NCBI GenBank assembly: GCA_014155875.1
Contig: JACEFZ010028133.1
Location: 122,501-186,500, forward strand
From: Cepaea nemoralis
Taxonomy: Eukaryota; Mollusca; Gastropoda; Stylommatophora; Helicidae
Reading direction: 5' to 3'
DNA: 64,000 bases
A model generated the notes under the pieces. That model had not been told where the DNA came from. It saw only the letters and a list, made by a program, of their open reading frames with translations, and searched no databases. How positions within the stretch are numbered: the first letter of the stretch is position 1; the number at the start of each line of letters is the position of its first letter. A program made the position numbers and the translations under genes. Shown one piece after another: positions 10,290 to 23,912 of the stretch.

Positions 10290-11285
10290 ATAAATTGTGC
10301 AACGTATTATTTGCGGTTTCTGTGCTTAACCAATCTGATCATATCAGCGCTAACAAGAAATGTTGACCATATCTAATGACTGAACAGTTTTTAGAGGTGT
10401 CAACGAAAATTTAGATCAATATCTGCATATAAGTAAAATTAAGTTGTAACTCTTAAAAACGATATTAATCTTACTGATATAGACAGCATTATTAAGGTAA
10501 TAATACCTACAAAAAGACTTTAATTCAGTTGACTCTGAGAGAGCAGTTTTAGGATCTGGACTTCAATGTCGCATTGTCCTCCTGCCCCACCCTTGAAATC
10601 AGATGCAAAATACTTAACACGCTTGTGGGAATGTCACAAGAAGCGAGTTTTATAATGAAATGCACAGGGGAAAGACACGGATAATAAGAATAAGTTAAAC
10701 AAAATCTAACGCCATCTCCACGAGTGAAATCTTAATGTCTCTATGGTGGCTGCATTTGTGGCAAGCAGGTCAGCTCTTTCTTTTGACTGTGATCTAAGGC
10801 CCATGAGGCGTAACAATAGTAACGGTAATCTGATACTATAGTCTGTTTACTTTTTTCTGCCCAATATAAAAGTCTATATCTCAGTAACCAACCGAGGAAA
10901 AATTATGAGATTTAGCATATAACCTTATCGTTATGTCCACCCAACAACAAAAAATTTGGTTATGGAGATTGTACGGAAGATTTCAATGTTTGTTTATATG
11001 CGGTATATAATTTACGGGTCAGAGATTAAGTCCATAATTTTAAAAGTATTACACCTTCACCAAGACACATCTGCGCTTTTTAAAAATTGTCTCTTGGTTT
11101 ACGTTTTGATACAAACTGCGCGAAGTTAAATGAGATTGTTTAGAAGTGTCGTCAGTGTGGGTTCTTTCATGAAAAGTGATTATATAAATAAATATATAAA
11201 TAAATCTTACCATTAATATAATATTAATAGCTAATATGTGAATGTGTGAATATTGTTGAATGGGATTGAATGTGGAATTGTGTAC
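10290..11285. other. No feature recognised
   Basis: AT-rich sequence with only short chance frames on both strands; no domain, tandem repeat or SINE head seen. Confidence 0.5.
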
Positions 11286-11289
11286 ACTT

Positions 11290-12490
11290 CAAAGCTGATC
11301 GCAGGAAACTGTTTCACACTGTTACAAATCCGGAAAAAAGAACAGTGCAAGCATTGGGTTTGAGTAAACGGTCATTTCGTCGATGGGTGCAAGATTCTGG
11401 AATGAAACCACCACGCAACAACCAAAATGGTGTGTAGAAAGGCAATTGTAGACAGCTTTGACAAGGATTTCATAAGGCGAGTTATTATAAAAATAATGGA
11501 TGCCAAAGAAACAGTGACTGTAAGAATACTTAGGGTTTGGTTGAGAAAGAACAATAACATAGTGCAATACAAAACAACTTTGTGGACAATTATAAGGACA
11601 TTAGGCTTCACTTTTAGAAATTACTAGGGAGGCAGAAATATCCTTTGCGAGCAACCGCATTTAAGAGCCATGAGAAGCAGATACCTACGTGAAATAAGGG
11701 AAATGCGTAAAGAAAATTATGACATAGTGTATTTGGATGAGACGTGGATCAATGCGTACCACACAAATGAAAAAGAATGGCAATCAGTGGATGGAAAGAT
11801 AAAGCGTTATGTTCCCAGTAGTACAGGACAGCATTTGGTCATAGCCTTTGCTGGTAGTACTCATAATGGCTTACCACAGAATGCTGGGCTCGTGTTCGTA
11901 TCAAAGCATACAGACAATAGGGATTATCATAATGAGATGAATGGTAATGTAATTAGAGATTGGCTCGAGAATACAGTACTTCCATCCCTTGATAGACCGT
12001 CTTGTCTAATAATGGACAATGCACAATGTTATTGCCCAAGAAGACAAAATACCTACGGCATCGAGCACAAAGGAAGCAATAAAGATATGGCTCCGAAGGG
12101 AAAATATACCATTTCCAGAAACATATTTCAAGCTACAGTTGTGGTTCCTTGTAAAACAGGTGCAAAAAAGCAAAAAAATATCAAATCGACAAGTTGATAG
12201 AAGAGCATTGCCATAGGTGCTTGAGACTTCCGCCGTATCATTCTCATTTACACCCTATATAACTTGTGTGGGCTAAAATTATAGGACAGGTGGCAGCTGC
12301 CACTACATTCAAATTGTCTGACGTCAAGATACTAACCCAGTCCGCGCTATTAAATACTGATAAAAGTTACTGGAAAAAATGTGAGAACCATGTGTTGAAA
12401 GAGGAAGAGGACTATTGGAGAAAGGATGGATTGAACTTTATGCAATCGAGAGCAGTCATCAACCTACTGAAATCGTCCGACACAGATTAA
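11290..12490 (+). pseudogene. IS630/Tc1-type DDE transposase pseudogene
   Basis: The largest open piece (11670-12197) has I-V-Y-L-D-E-T-W-I-N-A with the first catalytic Asp at 11736-11738 and L-I-M-D-N-A-Q-C-Y with the second at 12015-12017. The spacing and the N-terminal part (S-K-R-S-F-R-R-W-V near 11360) fit the DDE_3-type transposases of the IS630-Tc1-mariner superfamily. A frameshift around 12030-12060 moves the frame. The third catalytic region, near 12233-12262, reads P-P-Y-H-S-H-L-H-P-I-stop: the expected acidic residue is His (12245-12247) and a stop (12260-12262) replaces the next conserved residue. The C-terminal part continues to 12490 (W-A-K-I-I-G-Q-V). The N-terminal third also has at least two frameshifts. 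Inactive. Confidence 0.7.
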
Positions 12491-12944
12491 GGTCTGAGCA
12501 GATCGCAGACCTTAATCCACGTGCACACTTACTGGGATATTTTGCTCCAACTATTCAGACGAATTGCAGGCCCTAAACATTACAACATCAGCACAATGTC
12601 AATGGCAACAGTTTGTATTCCACAGTGATGAATTCCTCAAGCCCTCAGCGGTGAAAAACAACTGGTATTGGAAAAAAAAAAATACACACACACACGCATA
12701 CTAAACGCATTGAATACCAACAGAAGAGAAATATTGCGGTGGAAAATGACATATTGTGGTATAACAAGAAACGTGAGAGCAAACACGTTGTCAAATTATG
12801 GGACAGTACACGTGCATACGAATCAATCAATAAACTTCAATGAGAAGAGGACCAACATCTTGGTTGTTAAGAAGAAAGCCAACTACAGAGACACTGACAA
12901 CTATTTTCATGGTGCAAAACAGGTAATCATGTTCCGTCTCTGAA

Positions 12945-13115
12945 CAGTAAACCGCAGAGTAGACAATCTTTCACGAAGACTCAAAGCAGGTCTGTCACCT
13001 GTGTGTACGTGTGAACAAACTACACAGACAGCTGAACAGATCCTTAAAAATGGACACATGATGACTAAATTGCGGTATCATATCTGGTCACTCCATACGC
13101 ACATTAACGCATAGC
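12945..13115 (+). mobile_element. LINE 3' end with C-terminal Cys/His knuckle
   Basis: Frame reads L-S-R-R-L-K-A-G-L-S-P-V-C-T-C and then T-A-E-Q-I-L-K, the same C-x-C...T-A-E-x-I-L arrangement as at 2116-1901. Position 12491-12944 upstream holds no recognisable domain. Confidence 0.5.
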
Positions 13116-13337
13116 TATTTGGACGCTTTCACGAACTCAATATAAAAAGCTAAATTCATTCTAGTACCATGAAAACGTATGTGCACATTATTAAGCAGCA
13201 GCTGAAGATGCAAGAAGGAAATTAACAATAAGGTAAGAAATATATTCCTTCTACTTTCCTGTCAATTTACACATTATTTACCCCATGCCTCTGTAAATTC
13301 TCTGTCTTTACTAATATTACACATTGCACCCCTCTCG

Positions 13338-13545
13338 GGAGTCTCCTTGGTGAAGTGGTCAAGCCGTCTGACTCGGGCTCCGAAGATTGTATGTTCGATT
13401 CTGGGCTGCGTCCTTCATTTCACGAGTGCATTTTTTCTGAGACTCCCGAGGGTCGTCGCTGGCGCTACTGCGGAAAGAGACTGAGCCATATGGGATAAAA
13501 CCCGGTGCAATGCAGTCGACCCTGTCGAATCTACTTCGTTTATTG
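13338..13545 (+). mobile_element. SINE family S2, tRNA-derived
   Basis: A perfect A-box consensus match (TGGTGAAGTGG, 13348-13358) and B-box match (GTTCGATTC, 13393-13401) lie 34 bp apart, as in tRNA-derived SINEs. Downstream body sequence (GAGACTGAGCCATATGGGAT) recurs at 57655-57782 (minus) and about 31340-31430. The head also recurs at 58714-58802 (minus). It is not a functional tRNA because the acceptor stem does not pair. Confidence 0.75.
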
Positions 13546-13784
13546 CACCCACTCCCATACGCATCTGGCTACGCCTTGTACTTGTGTCGTTACCCGAAAT
13601 GACGTGCTTTACTGTAAGACTAGTTTGCTAGCGTGAATTCACAACATTTTCGCAAAAACATCAAAGAAATGTTCGCCGCTTTCGATGATTTAAGTTGCTT
13701 TTGATACTATCAAAGACATAATCCTTGGGTGGGGGTAAATATAAGACGGCAGTAAACATTACATAACGATGCAACAGACAGTTT

Positions 13785-14065
13785 TCAAAATAATTGATCG
13801 TGAATGACGGCATTCAAATCTGGACAGGCTATAATAACAGCCTTTGGGGTGTAAAGTGTTAGGTTTTGACACGTTCTAGACCACGATAATTTAAATGGGA
13901 TGGCCAGTCGTTTTTCTTTTACTGAAAATGCTAAGGTACCTCTTTTTATGAGGCTGCGACAACTGCATGGAAAAATTAATTCTATTTCGGCTGGGGTTGA
14001 ATACGAACCATTGTCTTGACAGATAAGTACTCTAACCAATATGCCACCACGGCTCCTTTTTCCAC
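13785..14065 (-). mobile_element. Probable tRNA-derived SINE
   Basis: The minus strand from about 14062 reads GGAGCCGTGGTGGCATATTG, then GTTAGAGTAC and GGTTCGTATTCAACCCC, resembling A-box and B-box parts of a tRNA head. A body of unknown origin may extend to about 13785. I see only one copy here, so the boundaries are uncertain. Confidence 0.4.
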
Positions 14066-14214
14066 AGTACCATCCATAAATACATGATGACAAATAGCTA
14101 ATAGTTCAATGCTTATCTGGTGTTTTCCAATTACCAGAAATTGACATGGTATTCCCGTACACTATATTCAAATTCAATTTAACACTATAATAAAGTAAAT
14201 TATTCATAGTACTA

Positions 14215-14217
<3 letters not shown>

Positions 14218-14303
<86 letters not shown>
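14218..14303. repeat. (CT)n microsatellite
   Basis: Nearly pure CT dinucleotide over 86 bp with one interruption. Confidence 0.95.
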
Positions 14304-14308
<5 letters not shown>

Positions 14309-14331
14309 GCTGGAGGATTCGACCGGGAGAT

Positions 14332-14399
14332 GCTACAATTCCCAGAATGCTACAATTGCCAGAAGGCTACAATTACCAAAATGCCACAATTACCAGACG
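14332..14399. repeat. 17-bp tandem repeat, four copies
   Basis: Units start at 14332, 14349, 14366 and 14383 with the form GCTACAATTNCCAGAAN. Confidence 0.85.
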
Positions 14400-16740
<2,341 letters not shown>

Positions 16741-16793
16741 TATTCATGATAAGTGTGACAGCCTGTTCCCTTCACCCCAGGGAAGATGTGTGA

Positions 16794-16855
16794 CGCTCTC
16801 TCTCTCTCACACACACACACACACGCGCACACTGTGCATACACACACACACACAC
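16794..16855. repeat. (CT)n(CA)n microsatellite
   Basis: CT run followed by two CA runs with a short interruption. Confidence 0.9.
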
Positions 16856-16952
16856 GATGGAAGTCAGTAAGTAAGTCACAAATGGCTGTAGAAACATAAC
16901 TAAATATGATAACAACTTGAAACCAGTTTATTTTTTATAATACATTGTCCAT

Positions 16953-17750
16953 TTATTTCTTAACATAATTTTCACCATCATTGATGCACTTATCCCATAG
17001 TTTTATCAGTCCTCCCAAACCGGCCGCATAGAACTGCGTGCTATGTTTTCTAAACCATGTTTTCACTTCACATTCACCTTCGGCGTCATTCGCGAAATGT
17101 CTCCCGCCAAGGTGGGTTTTCAGTGGATGAAAAAGTTGGAAATCGCTAGAGGCTAAGTCGGGGCTGTAAGGAGAATGTTCCAGAACTTCCCATCTTAGTT
17201 GGTTAATTTTCTTCTAAGTTAATTCAGCCGTATGTGGTCTGGCATTGTCATGAAGAAGCAACGCTCATCTAGTCAGCAGTCCTGGAAGTTTTCTTTGAAT
17301 TGCATTTTGAAGCATCGATAGAACTTCACGGTACGATTCAGAATTCACACTGTCACCTTTCTTCTTGAAATTGGTTAAAAGCACTCCTTGACAATCCCAA
17401 AACACTGTCAGTATAACCATCCCTGCTGATGGCGTAACCTTGAAGTTTTGGACACAAGGCGAAGAAGGATGTTTCCATTGCATTGAAGCACGCTTTGATT
17501 CGGGGTGATAGTGATGCACCCATGATTCGTCCCCAGTAACAATCCTGTTCAGCATGTCTTCTCCTTCATCTTCGTATCGACAGAGATGATGCAAGGACAG
17601 GCCAAAATTGGTTCATTTTGTGTTCCTCCTTCAATTGTCTGTGTACCCACCTTGAGCACACTTTCTTACATTTCAATCGATCATGCATTTTGCTGTATGC
17701 TGAACCATGTGAGCATCTTATTGCAGATGCTTCAGAGTCTGTCGTTACTC
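16953..17750 (-). pseudogene. mariner transposase, C-terminal two thirds
   Basis: Read on the minus strand, the piece begins with the second helix-turn-helix region (C-S-H-G-S-A-Y-S-K-M-H-D-R-L, about 17700-17660) and passes through V-T-G-D-E-S-W-V-H-H (first catalytic Asp), L-L-H-D-N-A-R-P-H-T-A (second) and Y-S-P-D-L-A-S-S-D-F (third), ending at a stop at 16953-16955. The D,D(34)D pattern is that of mariner transposases, which cut and paste their own DNA. The 109-codon open part is 17594-17265; in-frame stops near 17260 and 17220 and a frame change near 17590 inactivate it. The N-terminal part lies beyond the nested LINE. Confidence 0.75.
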
Positions 17751-17765
17751 GCCTGTTATCAGTTA

Positions 17766-18779
17766 TCAGTTATCAGTTGGGGTATCTTCATTGCACTCCG
17801 GACAGGTCCATAGGTGCTCAGATCCTCCCCCCAGCATATGCATCAGCGTGCGGTGGCTAATAGTGCCAGTTCTGTATTGGTTGACGAGCCACCTCGTTAT
17901 GCCTGATGTACCTCTCGCGTCTGGCCGTGCCGATTCTTACTCCCAAGTCTTTCATCCTGGACAGCGATGTATGCGGATTCACTGACGTCAAAGTCCTCTG
18001 TTCTCGCCATATCTTTGAGGACGTTAATAACATCGGCACGATCCATGGGCTGGCCATCTTCAACGGGTGCAGAGCCAGCCAGTTTATCAGCTCGTTCATT
18101 TCCCTCGACTCCCGCATGTCCCAGGGACGAAGATGAAGGTGACTTTACGGACAACAGACTTCCGCAGCGACTCAGTCCACTGTCTACGTACAGATCCAGC
18201 TTCGACCTTCTGAATCATGCTCATTGAGTCACTTAGTACACACACGTTGGTATAATGCTGTGATTCCAGCCATATGAAAGCCTGTGTAACTGCCATCACC
18301 TCCATCGTCATGCTGCTCGTGGTCATAGAGTGGGCACCACTGGATTCTTGAACGGTTCGGCCCGCTGAACGGGCTGTAAATGCCCACGCACTTCTCTGCT
18401 GCTTTACAACAGATCCATCTGTATAGATGAGCACTTCGGGGCTATCTGAGTGTTCATAGATGAGCGCGTTGACTTCTGCATTGACAGCGACAGGGTTCTG
18501 CTCTCTGCACCGTCTGTCGAGTGTGATAATGCAGGAGAAAGTGCACTTAAAAGCTGGAGGCACCGGCACCCATTCCTTGCCGGGGTTGATACTGGTAAGA
18601 CTGCAGACCTGTCTGACGACATCTTCCGCCAGACCCATCAATGATTTGCCTCTCTTTAGCCTGTCACCCTTTTCTCTGAATATAGCGTCATGCAGAGGGT
18701 GCTGCTCATCTGCACTTATTTTTAAGTATGCACGAGCTCTCCAGATCTTGATCCTAGTGTTCCATTGTCGGGAAGTCAA
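17766..18779 (-). pseudogene. RNase H and C-terminal region of the I-like LINE
   Basis: Frame 18779-18096 carries Y-T-D-G-S-V, T-M-E-V-M-A-V-T-Q-A and V-L-S-D-S-M-S-M, the D-E-D residues of RNase HI, which removes RNA from the cDNA hybrid. An extra base near 18125 shifts the frame in the final motif, which continues as G-H-A-G-V-E-G-N-E-R-A-D in the frame used by 18154-17897. The protein then ends with a C-P-E-C pair near the stop at 17766-17768. The copy at 49689-50145 lacks that extra base and keeps the C-terminal frame intact. Domain order (RT, RNase H, Cys cluster) fits I/Ingi-like LINEs. Confidence 0.75.
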
Positions 18780-19772
18780 GGAGGTATCTCATTGCTACAC
18801 AGCTGGTGTCTCTCGTGCAGCCCAAAATGATGCGCATAGGCTTCGTTTTGTACCTTTTCAAGTCTTCCAATCTGTGTAGGGCTGACAGTGAGGATGGCCA
18901 GGGCATACTCGATGCGTGAAAGCACCAGTCCTTGGAACAGAAGTATTAGCAGTCTTTGCTCGATATTGGCAGTCGCCATGACTCTCATTGCTGACAAACC
19001 TTTTCGAGCTTTCGTTATAACATAATCGACATGATCTCTGAAGGACAGGCTTCGATCAAGCCTAACGCCAAGATATGTCATTGACTGGGTTCTACTCAAA
19101 AGGCTCCCATCCATTCTTACTGCCGGCAGGTCTGTGTTCACAATATGGTTGTTTAGGGAGAACCATGTAACCGATGCCTTTGCAGGGTTGACAAGGGCAC
19201 CAGCAGCGCACCATGAGGAAATTCGATCTAGTTCGCCCTGCATATCATTGGTAACCACCTGTCTATCTCGACCCTGTCGGTACACGAGAATGTCATCAGC
19301 AAATGACAGAGTCCTACCCCTCCCGTCCAACTGCTGTTCAGTGATAGGCACCGTATACGCGCTGAATAGTACTGGTGACAGTGGTGAACCCTGCGGCAAT
19401 CCTGGACATATCGTTTATCGGCTCAGAAGACCAACTCCCGCATCTTAGCACCACCTTCCTTTGGAGCAGAACTGCAGCATCGTACAAGGTGAGGGTGCAC
19501 TTTCAGTCTGAGGAAGGTTTGCATCAAGTGCTCGATTGTATGCGTCCTCTAAGTCTATGGCGGCCGCACATGTCTCTTCTCTGACCTGAAATCCTTCGTA
19601 AACATCTTGAGCAAAGACCGCCGCATTCAGCCATGACACTTTGTTACGTCTATCTATATCCTCCAAGTGTGGGCGGGAAGCAGCCGAGCTGTTCCAAGTC
19701 ACAAGCAAGTCTGTGTGCTACAATTTTCTCCAGCAGCTTGCCAACAGTGTTCTGCATCGTAATGATTCTGTA
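18776..19772 (-). pseudogene. Reverse transcriptase domain of the I-like LINE (5' truncated)
   Basis: Starting at 19772 the minus strand reads I-T-M-Q-N-T-V-G-K-L-L-E-K-I-V, a conserved early RT motif. Then come A-A-I-D-L-E-D-A-Y-N-R (catalytic Asp motif A), M-P-Q-G-S-P-L-S-P-V-L-F (motif B, 19399 onward) and S-F-A-D-D-I-L-V-Y (catalytic F-A-D-D, motif C). Frame changes occur between 19708 and 19445, and a stop separates the pieces near 19440-19400. The endonuclease and ORF1 expected upstream are missing because the copy is 5' truncated. Confidence 0.8.
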
Positions 19773-19778
19773 GCCTGT

Positions 19779-20062
19779 CACCTCTAATCATCTCCTCCAC
19801 CCGCAGCAAGGATTCTTCTGTTGCAATCTCAACAGGACGACCAGATCGGATTTCATCAACAATTTTAGAGCGTCGTTGAGAAAATATTTCTACCCAGCTA
19901 TGCACCGCTTTACGGGACAAACATTTGTCAGCATAAACAGAAAACATTTCCTTATGAATGTCCGTTGCATGCAGTCCTGTTGCCCCCCCCCCCCCCCCCC
20001 AAAAGAAAACGAACAGCAGCACGTTGCTCTTTGGTTGTACACTCCGTAAGAACAGTCGCCAT
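19779..20062 (-). pseudogene. mariner transposase N-terminus
   Basis: From an ATG at 20060-20062 the minus strand gives the first helix-turn-helix region with H-S-W-V-E-I-F-S-Q-R-R-S-K-I and the GRPR-like linker S-G-R-P-V-E-I-A-T-E, ending at M-I-R-G-D-R where the LINE is inserted. A run of 20 C at about 19982-20001 (G on the coding strand) replaces sequence present in the second copy at 34836-36055 and breaks the frame. Confidence 0.7.
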
Positions 20063-20256
20063 TTTATTTATGCGCTGCGCATGCGTGTGAGACACCTAGT
20101 GCCACCTTACGAACGGGAATATAAAGTTCGATGTTGCTGTCACCTTATGACACCTGTAGAAAACAGTAACGACATTTACGTGCCATCCCACAGAACTGTG
20201 TGACTTACTTATTGACTGTATCTCGTATATTTCTTACACTTGATTTATATTTTCTC

Positions 20257-20535
<279 letters not shown>

Positions 20536-20602
20536 ATATATATATATAGATATGAGAATGGTGTGGTACGGAAAAGAAAAGCTTAAGCTTAAGGTATGAC
20601 AG

Positions 20603-20603
<1 letters not shown>

Positions 20604-20633
<30 letters not shown>

Positions 20634-20695
20634 CTTCTTCTTCTTCTTCTTCTTCTTCTTCTTCTTCTTCTTCTTCTTCTTCTTCTTCTTCTTCT
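20604..20695. repeat. (CTT)n microsatellite
   Basis: 92 bp of CTT, abutting the 3' end of the LINE fragment at 20700-20835. It reads as an expanded GAA-type LINE tail on the minus strand. Confidence 0.95.
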
Positions 20696-20699
20696 GCTT

Positions 20700-20835
20700 C
20701 AGCATTCCGAGCCATTGAGATTCTTTGCTGCAGATACCATCCGTCTCCATTCGTCTCTCTGGTGGACCTTCTCTTGCTAGCCGTTGATTCCAAGTGCTTG
20801 TAGATCTGTATGTATGTTATCTCGCCACCGTCTTC
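20700..20835 (-). mobile_element. LINE 3' end, same family as 1500-1750
   Basis: The minus strand encodes L-Q-A-L-G-I-N-G, then R-R-M-V-S-A-A-K-N-L-N-G-S-E, parallel to D-L-Q-A-L-G-I-N-D-W and the K-E-P-Q-W-L-G tail at 1503-1745, followed by the GAA tract. Confidence 0.6.
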
Positions 20836-21131
20836 TAGGTCTGACAGGTATGACAGACACCATAATATAATTTCACAACATTCAGAAATACGTTTTCAAG
20901 CTTTTATTATTCTTGTAATTCGCACAATTAAGCAACTGTTCACAGATATCCCCGAATACATGCCCAATCAAACATGTGCACACGTGGCTATGAAACAGCT
21001 CACTCGGCGATGCTCTTTGCAGATCCAGGGAGCTAGTTCTGTTATTAGATTACTCTTCATCTCCGTCGCTTGTGTTGCTATTCAGGGGAACTAAAGAAAC
21101 AGATTATATAATTTTACTTAGCAGGTACAAG

Positions 21132-21301
21132 TACACATACTGATGCTAAAACGTTAAGAAATATGGTTTAAAACCCAACAGCTGGTTGATTGATTGTGTG
21201 ATTGGTTGTTTGGTTGTACACGTATTGATGCTAATGCGTTAAGAAATATGGTTTAGAACCCAACAGCTGATTGATTGAATGTGTGCTTGGTTGTTTGGTT
21301 G
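21132..21301. repeat. 85-bp tandem duplication
   Basis: Two direct copies starting TACACAT (21132) and TACACGT (21217), differing at about a dozen positions and both ending in TTGGTTGTTTGGTTG. Confidence 0.85.
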
Positions 21302-21639
21302 TTAACTGCTAGTTAGTGAATTATCTGGAAGGCAGACTTAACTTTTAAATAAAGTGCATTGTCGTTCTGGTTATTACAGTCCTGAAAAGAGAGGGTCTCT
21401 TCATTGCATCATACATAACCAAAATACCACGGCCTCTTTCCCCAGAGCAGCTAACCACCCGCGTCGCACAAGCATAAACTCCGTAGCTTCGGAAACGACT
21501 CTAAAGAGTCTCTTTAAAAAACTGCACTTCAGAACAGAATGACACGGAATGACAGAATCCGAAATGGAACTCACGAACTTCTGAGGACGGGGCACACGTC
21601 TTAGCCACCTGGTTAGGGAGCAGATCAGTCGTGGTTGGT

Positions 21640-23185
21640 GTTGTGATCTTACACCCGACCCGGCACCACAGGAAAATGTTGGAGGTCAGAATGGCTGAAT
21701 GGGCAAGAGCACTTAAACATATGAAATCTGGCAAGACCCCCGGTTCAGACAGCGTCACAACAGAAATGATTAATGCTTTAGAAGAATATGGAATAGATCA
21801 AGTTACCAGTCTGCTTAATACAATATATGATACTGGAAATATATCTCAGGAGTTATGTAATTCTGTATTTATTGCAATCCCAAAGAAATCAGGAGCCTTG
21901 GAATGTGATCAACATCGAACAATTAGTATAATGAGTCACATCACGAAGACTTTGCTAAGAATTATCATGCAAAGAGTTAGGAGGAAAATACATCCTGAAA
22001 TAGGAGAAGAACAATGTGGGTTTGTGGAAGGCAAGGGTACAGTAAATGCTGTGTATATACTGAGAAACATAATCGAACGTTCTATAGAAGTAAACAAAGA
22101 TCTACACCTTTGCTTTATTGACTACACAAAGGCTTTTGATAAAGTGAGACATGTCAACATGATAAGGATGCTTGAAGATCTACAAATTGATGGAAAAGAT
22201 CTTAGACTTGTAAAAAACATATATTGGAAACAACAAGCTGCCATAAGAGTTGATAATGAAGTAAGCCAATATCAGCCTATTAAAAGGGGTGTGAGACAGG
22301 GATGTGTAATGTCTCCAGATCTGTTTTCCCTGTACAGTGAAAGTATTTTCAGAAATATTGAAGATATGGAAGGAATCAACATTGGGGGACGATGCATCAA
22401 TAACATTAGATATGCAGATGATACAGTCTTGATTGCAGACAATGAACAGGACCTGCAAAATTTAGTAGATGCGATTGTTACACACAGTGAACAACTAGGG
22501 TTAGAATTAAATTGTAAAAAGACACAGATTATGGTCGTCACTAGGAAGGACGAAATACCACAATGTAATATACAAGTAAATGGGAATATTCTTCAACAAG
22601 TGAGCAGGTACAATTATCTCGGAACAGTAATAACATCTGATGGGAGATGCCTTGAAGAGATTAGAACAAGAATCGCCATGGCAAAAGTAGCCTTTAGCAA
22701 GATGAAAAACATATTGACCAATAAAAAGATGTCAATTGAAACGAGAAAAAGAGTGTTGAGATGCTACATTGAACCTGTACTTTTATATGGATGTGAAGCG
22801 TGGACAATGAGCAGTCAGGCTGAAAAACATCTGATGGCTGTAGAGATGTGGTTTCTGAGGAAAATGCAAAGAATACCATGGACAGCCAGAAAGACCAATG
22901 AACAAGTCCTTCAAGAAACAAATGAAGACCGTAAATTGATTAGAGAAATTAGACGTAGACAGTCAAAATTTTTTGGGCATGTTATGAGAAGAAATGGATT
23001 GGAGAATTTGGTGACAACTGGTAAGATCGAGGGGAACAGACCAAGGGGAAGACCTAGAAGCAAGTACCTGGATGGCTTGGCCTTGTGGCATGGTCGAGAC
23101 AGAAACACGGAGCTGATCCCACGACTCTGGTGATCGAGTGAGATGGCAGAACATGACCGCCCACGCTTACCGGCATGGATGGATG
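21640..23185 (+). mobile_element. LINE, RT-bearing 3' half with GATGG tail
   Basis: The 500-codon open frame at 21631-23133 is the longest in the window and encodes a reverse transcriptase. In order: S-G-K-T-P-G-S-D-S (near codon 32), a P-K-K-S-G...H-R-T-I-S segment, L-C-F-I-D-Y-T-K-A-F-D-K-V (catalytic motif A), G-V-R-Q-G-C-V-M-S-P (motif B), I-R-Y-A-D-D-T-V-L-I (catalytic Y-A-D-D) and Y-L-G-T-V-I-T (motif E region). The C-terminus has R-R-R-Q-S-K-F-F-G-H-V-M-R-R-N and R-P-R-G-R-P-R. The copy starts within the protein, without the upstream endonuclease. It ends with a CATGGATGGATGG tail. The last residues differ from sister copies (R-L-W-stop against H-D-S-G-D) by a one-base change near 23118. 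RTE/L1-like by general look, clade unsure. Confidence 0.8.
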
Positions 23186-23490
23186 GACTAGCACTGAAAC
23201 GTCCGGTATGCTGAAGATGAGGTAGTGGGTTCAAACCCTACATTAGAAAATTGGATTGAAATGTTGACTTCTTGGCCTCGACTTGGGAACGTAAATTACA
23301 AGTACCTCAGAGATCGGAGTGGTTTGTCTGATGGCGAGGAACACTGTAATAAGGAAAGCTAATCCACACTCAAAAATCAATGCACTAGAAGTAGTAGCAC
23401 GTGTATGGACTACGCTTGCGTTTAAAGAAAGCAAACGCAAAAACAAAACAAAAACAAACAAACAAACAAACAAACAAACAAACAAAAATA
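23186..23490 (+). mobile_element. SINE family S4, with CAAA tail
   Basis: A tRNA-like head with the B-box-like GGGTTCAAACCC lies at about 23229-23240. The body shares GTAGTCCATACACGTGCTAC (antisense) with 33905-34165 and 63690-63835. It ends in (CAAA)n at 23440-23490. It sits directly at the 3' end of the LINE. Confidence 0.65.
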
Positions 23491-23627
23491 ACCTCAATGT
23501 AGGGACCAAAGAAGAACAGTTAAATAATACATAATTGGTGTCGTCAGCCGCAACGTGCTGACGGAGAACTTAAGGAGGCGATCCAACGATTTAAAGAATG
23601 AGTGGTTCCATGTGCAGTGAGGATAAT

Positions 23628-23633
23628 CTGTCT

Positions 23634-23684
<51 letters not shown>

Positions 23685-23880
23685 TAACTAACTAACTAAC
23701 TAACTAACAAACTAACGAACTAACTAACTAACAAACTAACTAACTAACGAACTAACTGACGAACTAACTGACGAACTAACTAACGAACTAACTAACTAAC
23801 TAACTAACATATAATTAACTAACATATAACTAACTAACTAACTAACATATAACTAACTAACTGACTAACATATAACTAAT

Positions 23881-23912
<32 letters not shown>

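Larger units (their letters stand above)
17757..19772 (-). mobile_element. I-like LINE with RT and RNase H, 5' truncated, inserted in mariner
   Basis: The perfect 6-bp repeat GCCTGT at 17751-17756 and 19773-19778 flanks the insert. The 3' end (left) carries TGATAAC repeats after the stop, the tail expected for I-clade elements. The 5' end begins directly within the RT domain. A second 3' fragment of the same family, with the same TGATAAC tail, is at 49689-50145. Confidence 0.85.
16862..20217 (-). mobile_element. mariner element with nested LINE
   Basis: AGTCAGTAAGTAAGTCACA at 16862-16880 and its inverted counterpart TGTGACTTACTTATTGACT ending at 20217 are the terminal inverted repeats. The same ends bound a second copy at 34836-36055. 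Between them lies a mariner transposase in two pieces separated by an I-like LINE (17757-19772) with a 6-bp target duplication. Removing the LINE leaves about 1.3 kb, the usual mariner size. A flanking TA is clear at 20218-20220 side only (TG-TA), while the left flank is altered. Confidence 0.8.

Noticed and set aside
13338..13420. Functional tRNA gene
   Set aside because: A- and B-boxes are exact but the acceptor stem does not pair and the body repeats elsewhere; it is a SINE head. The same holds for 38685, 61935 and 54671.
17586..18227. Plus-strand frames over the mariner and I-like LINE
   Set aside because: Antisense shadows of recognised transposon proteins.
21631..23133. 500-codon frame as a host gene
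   Set aside because: All RT motifs plus truncated copies at 24205, 48879 and 4414 show it is a LINE.
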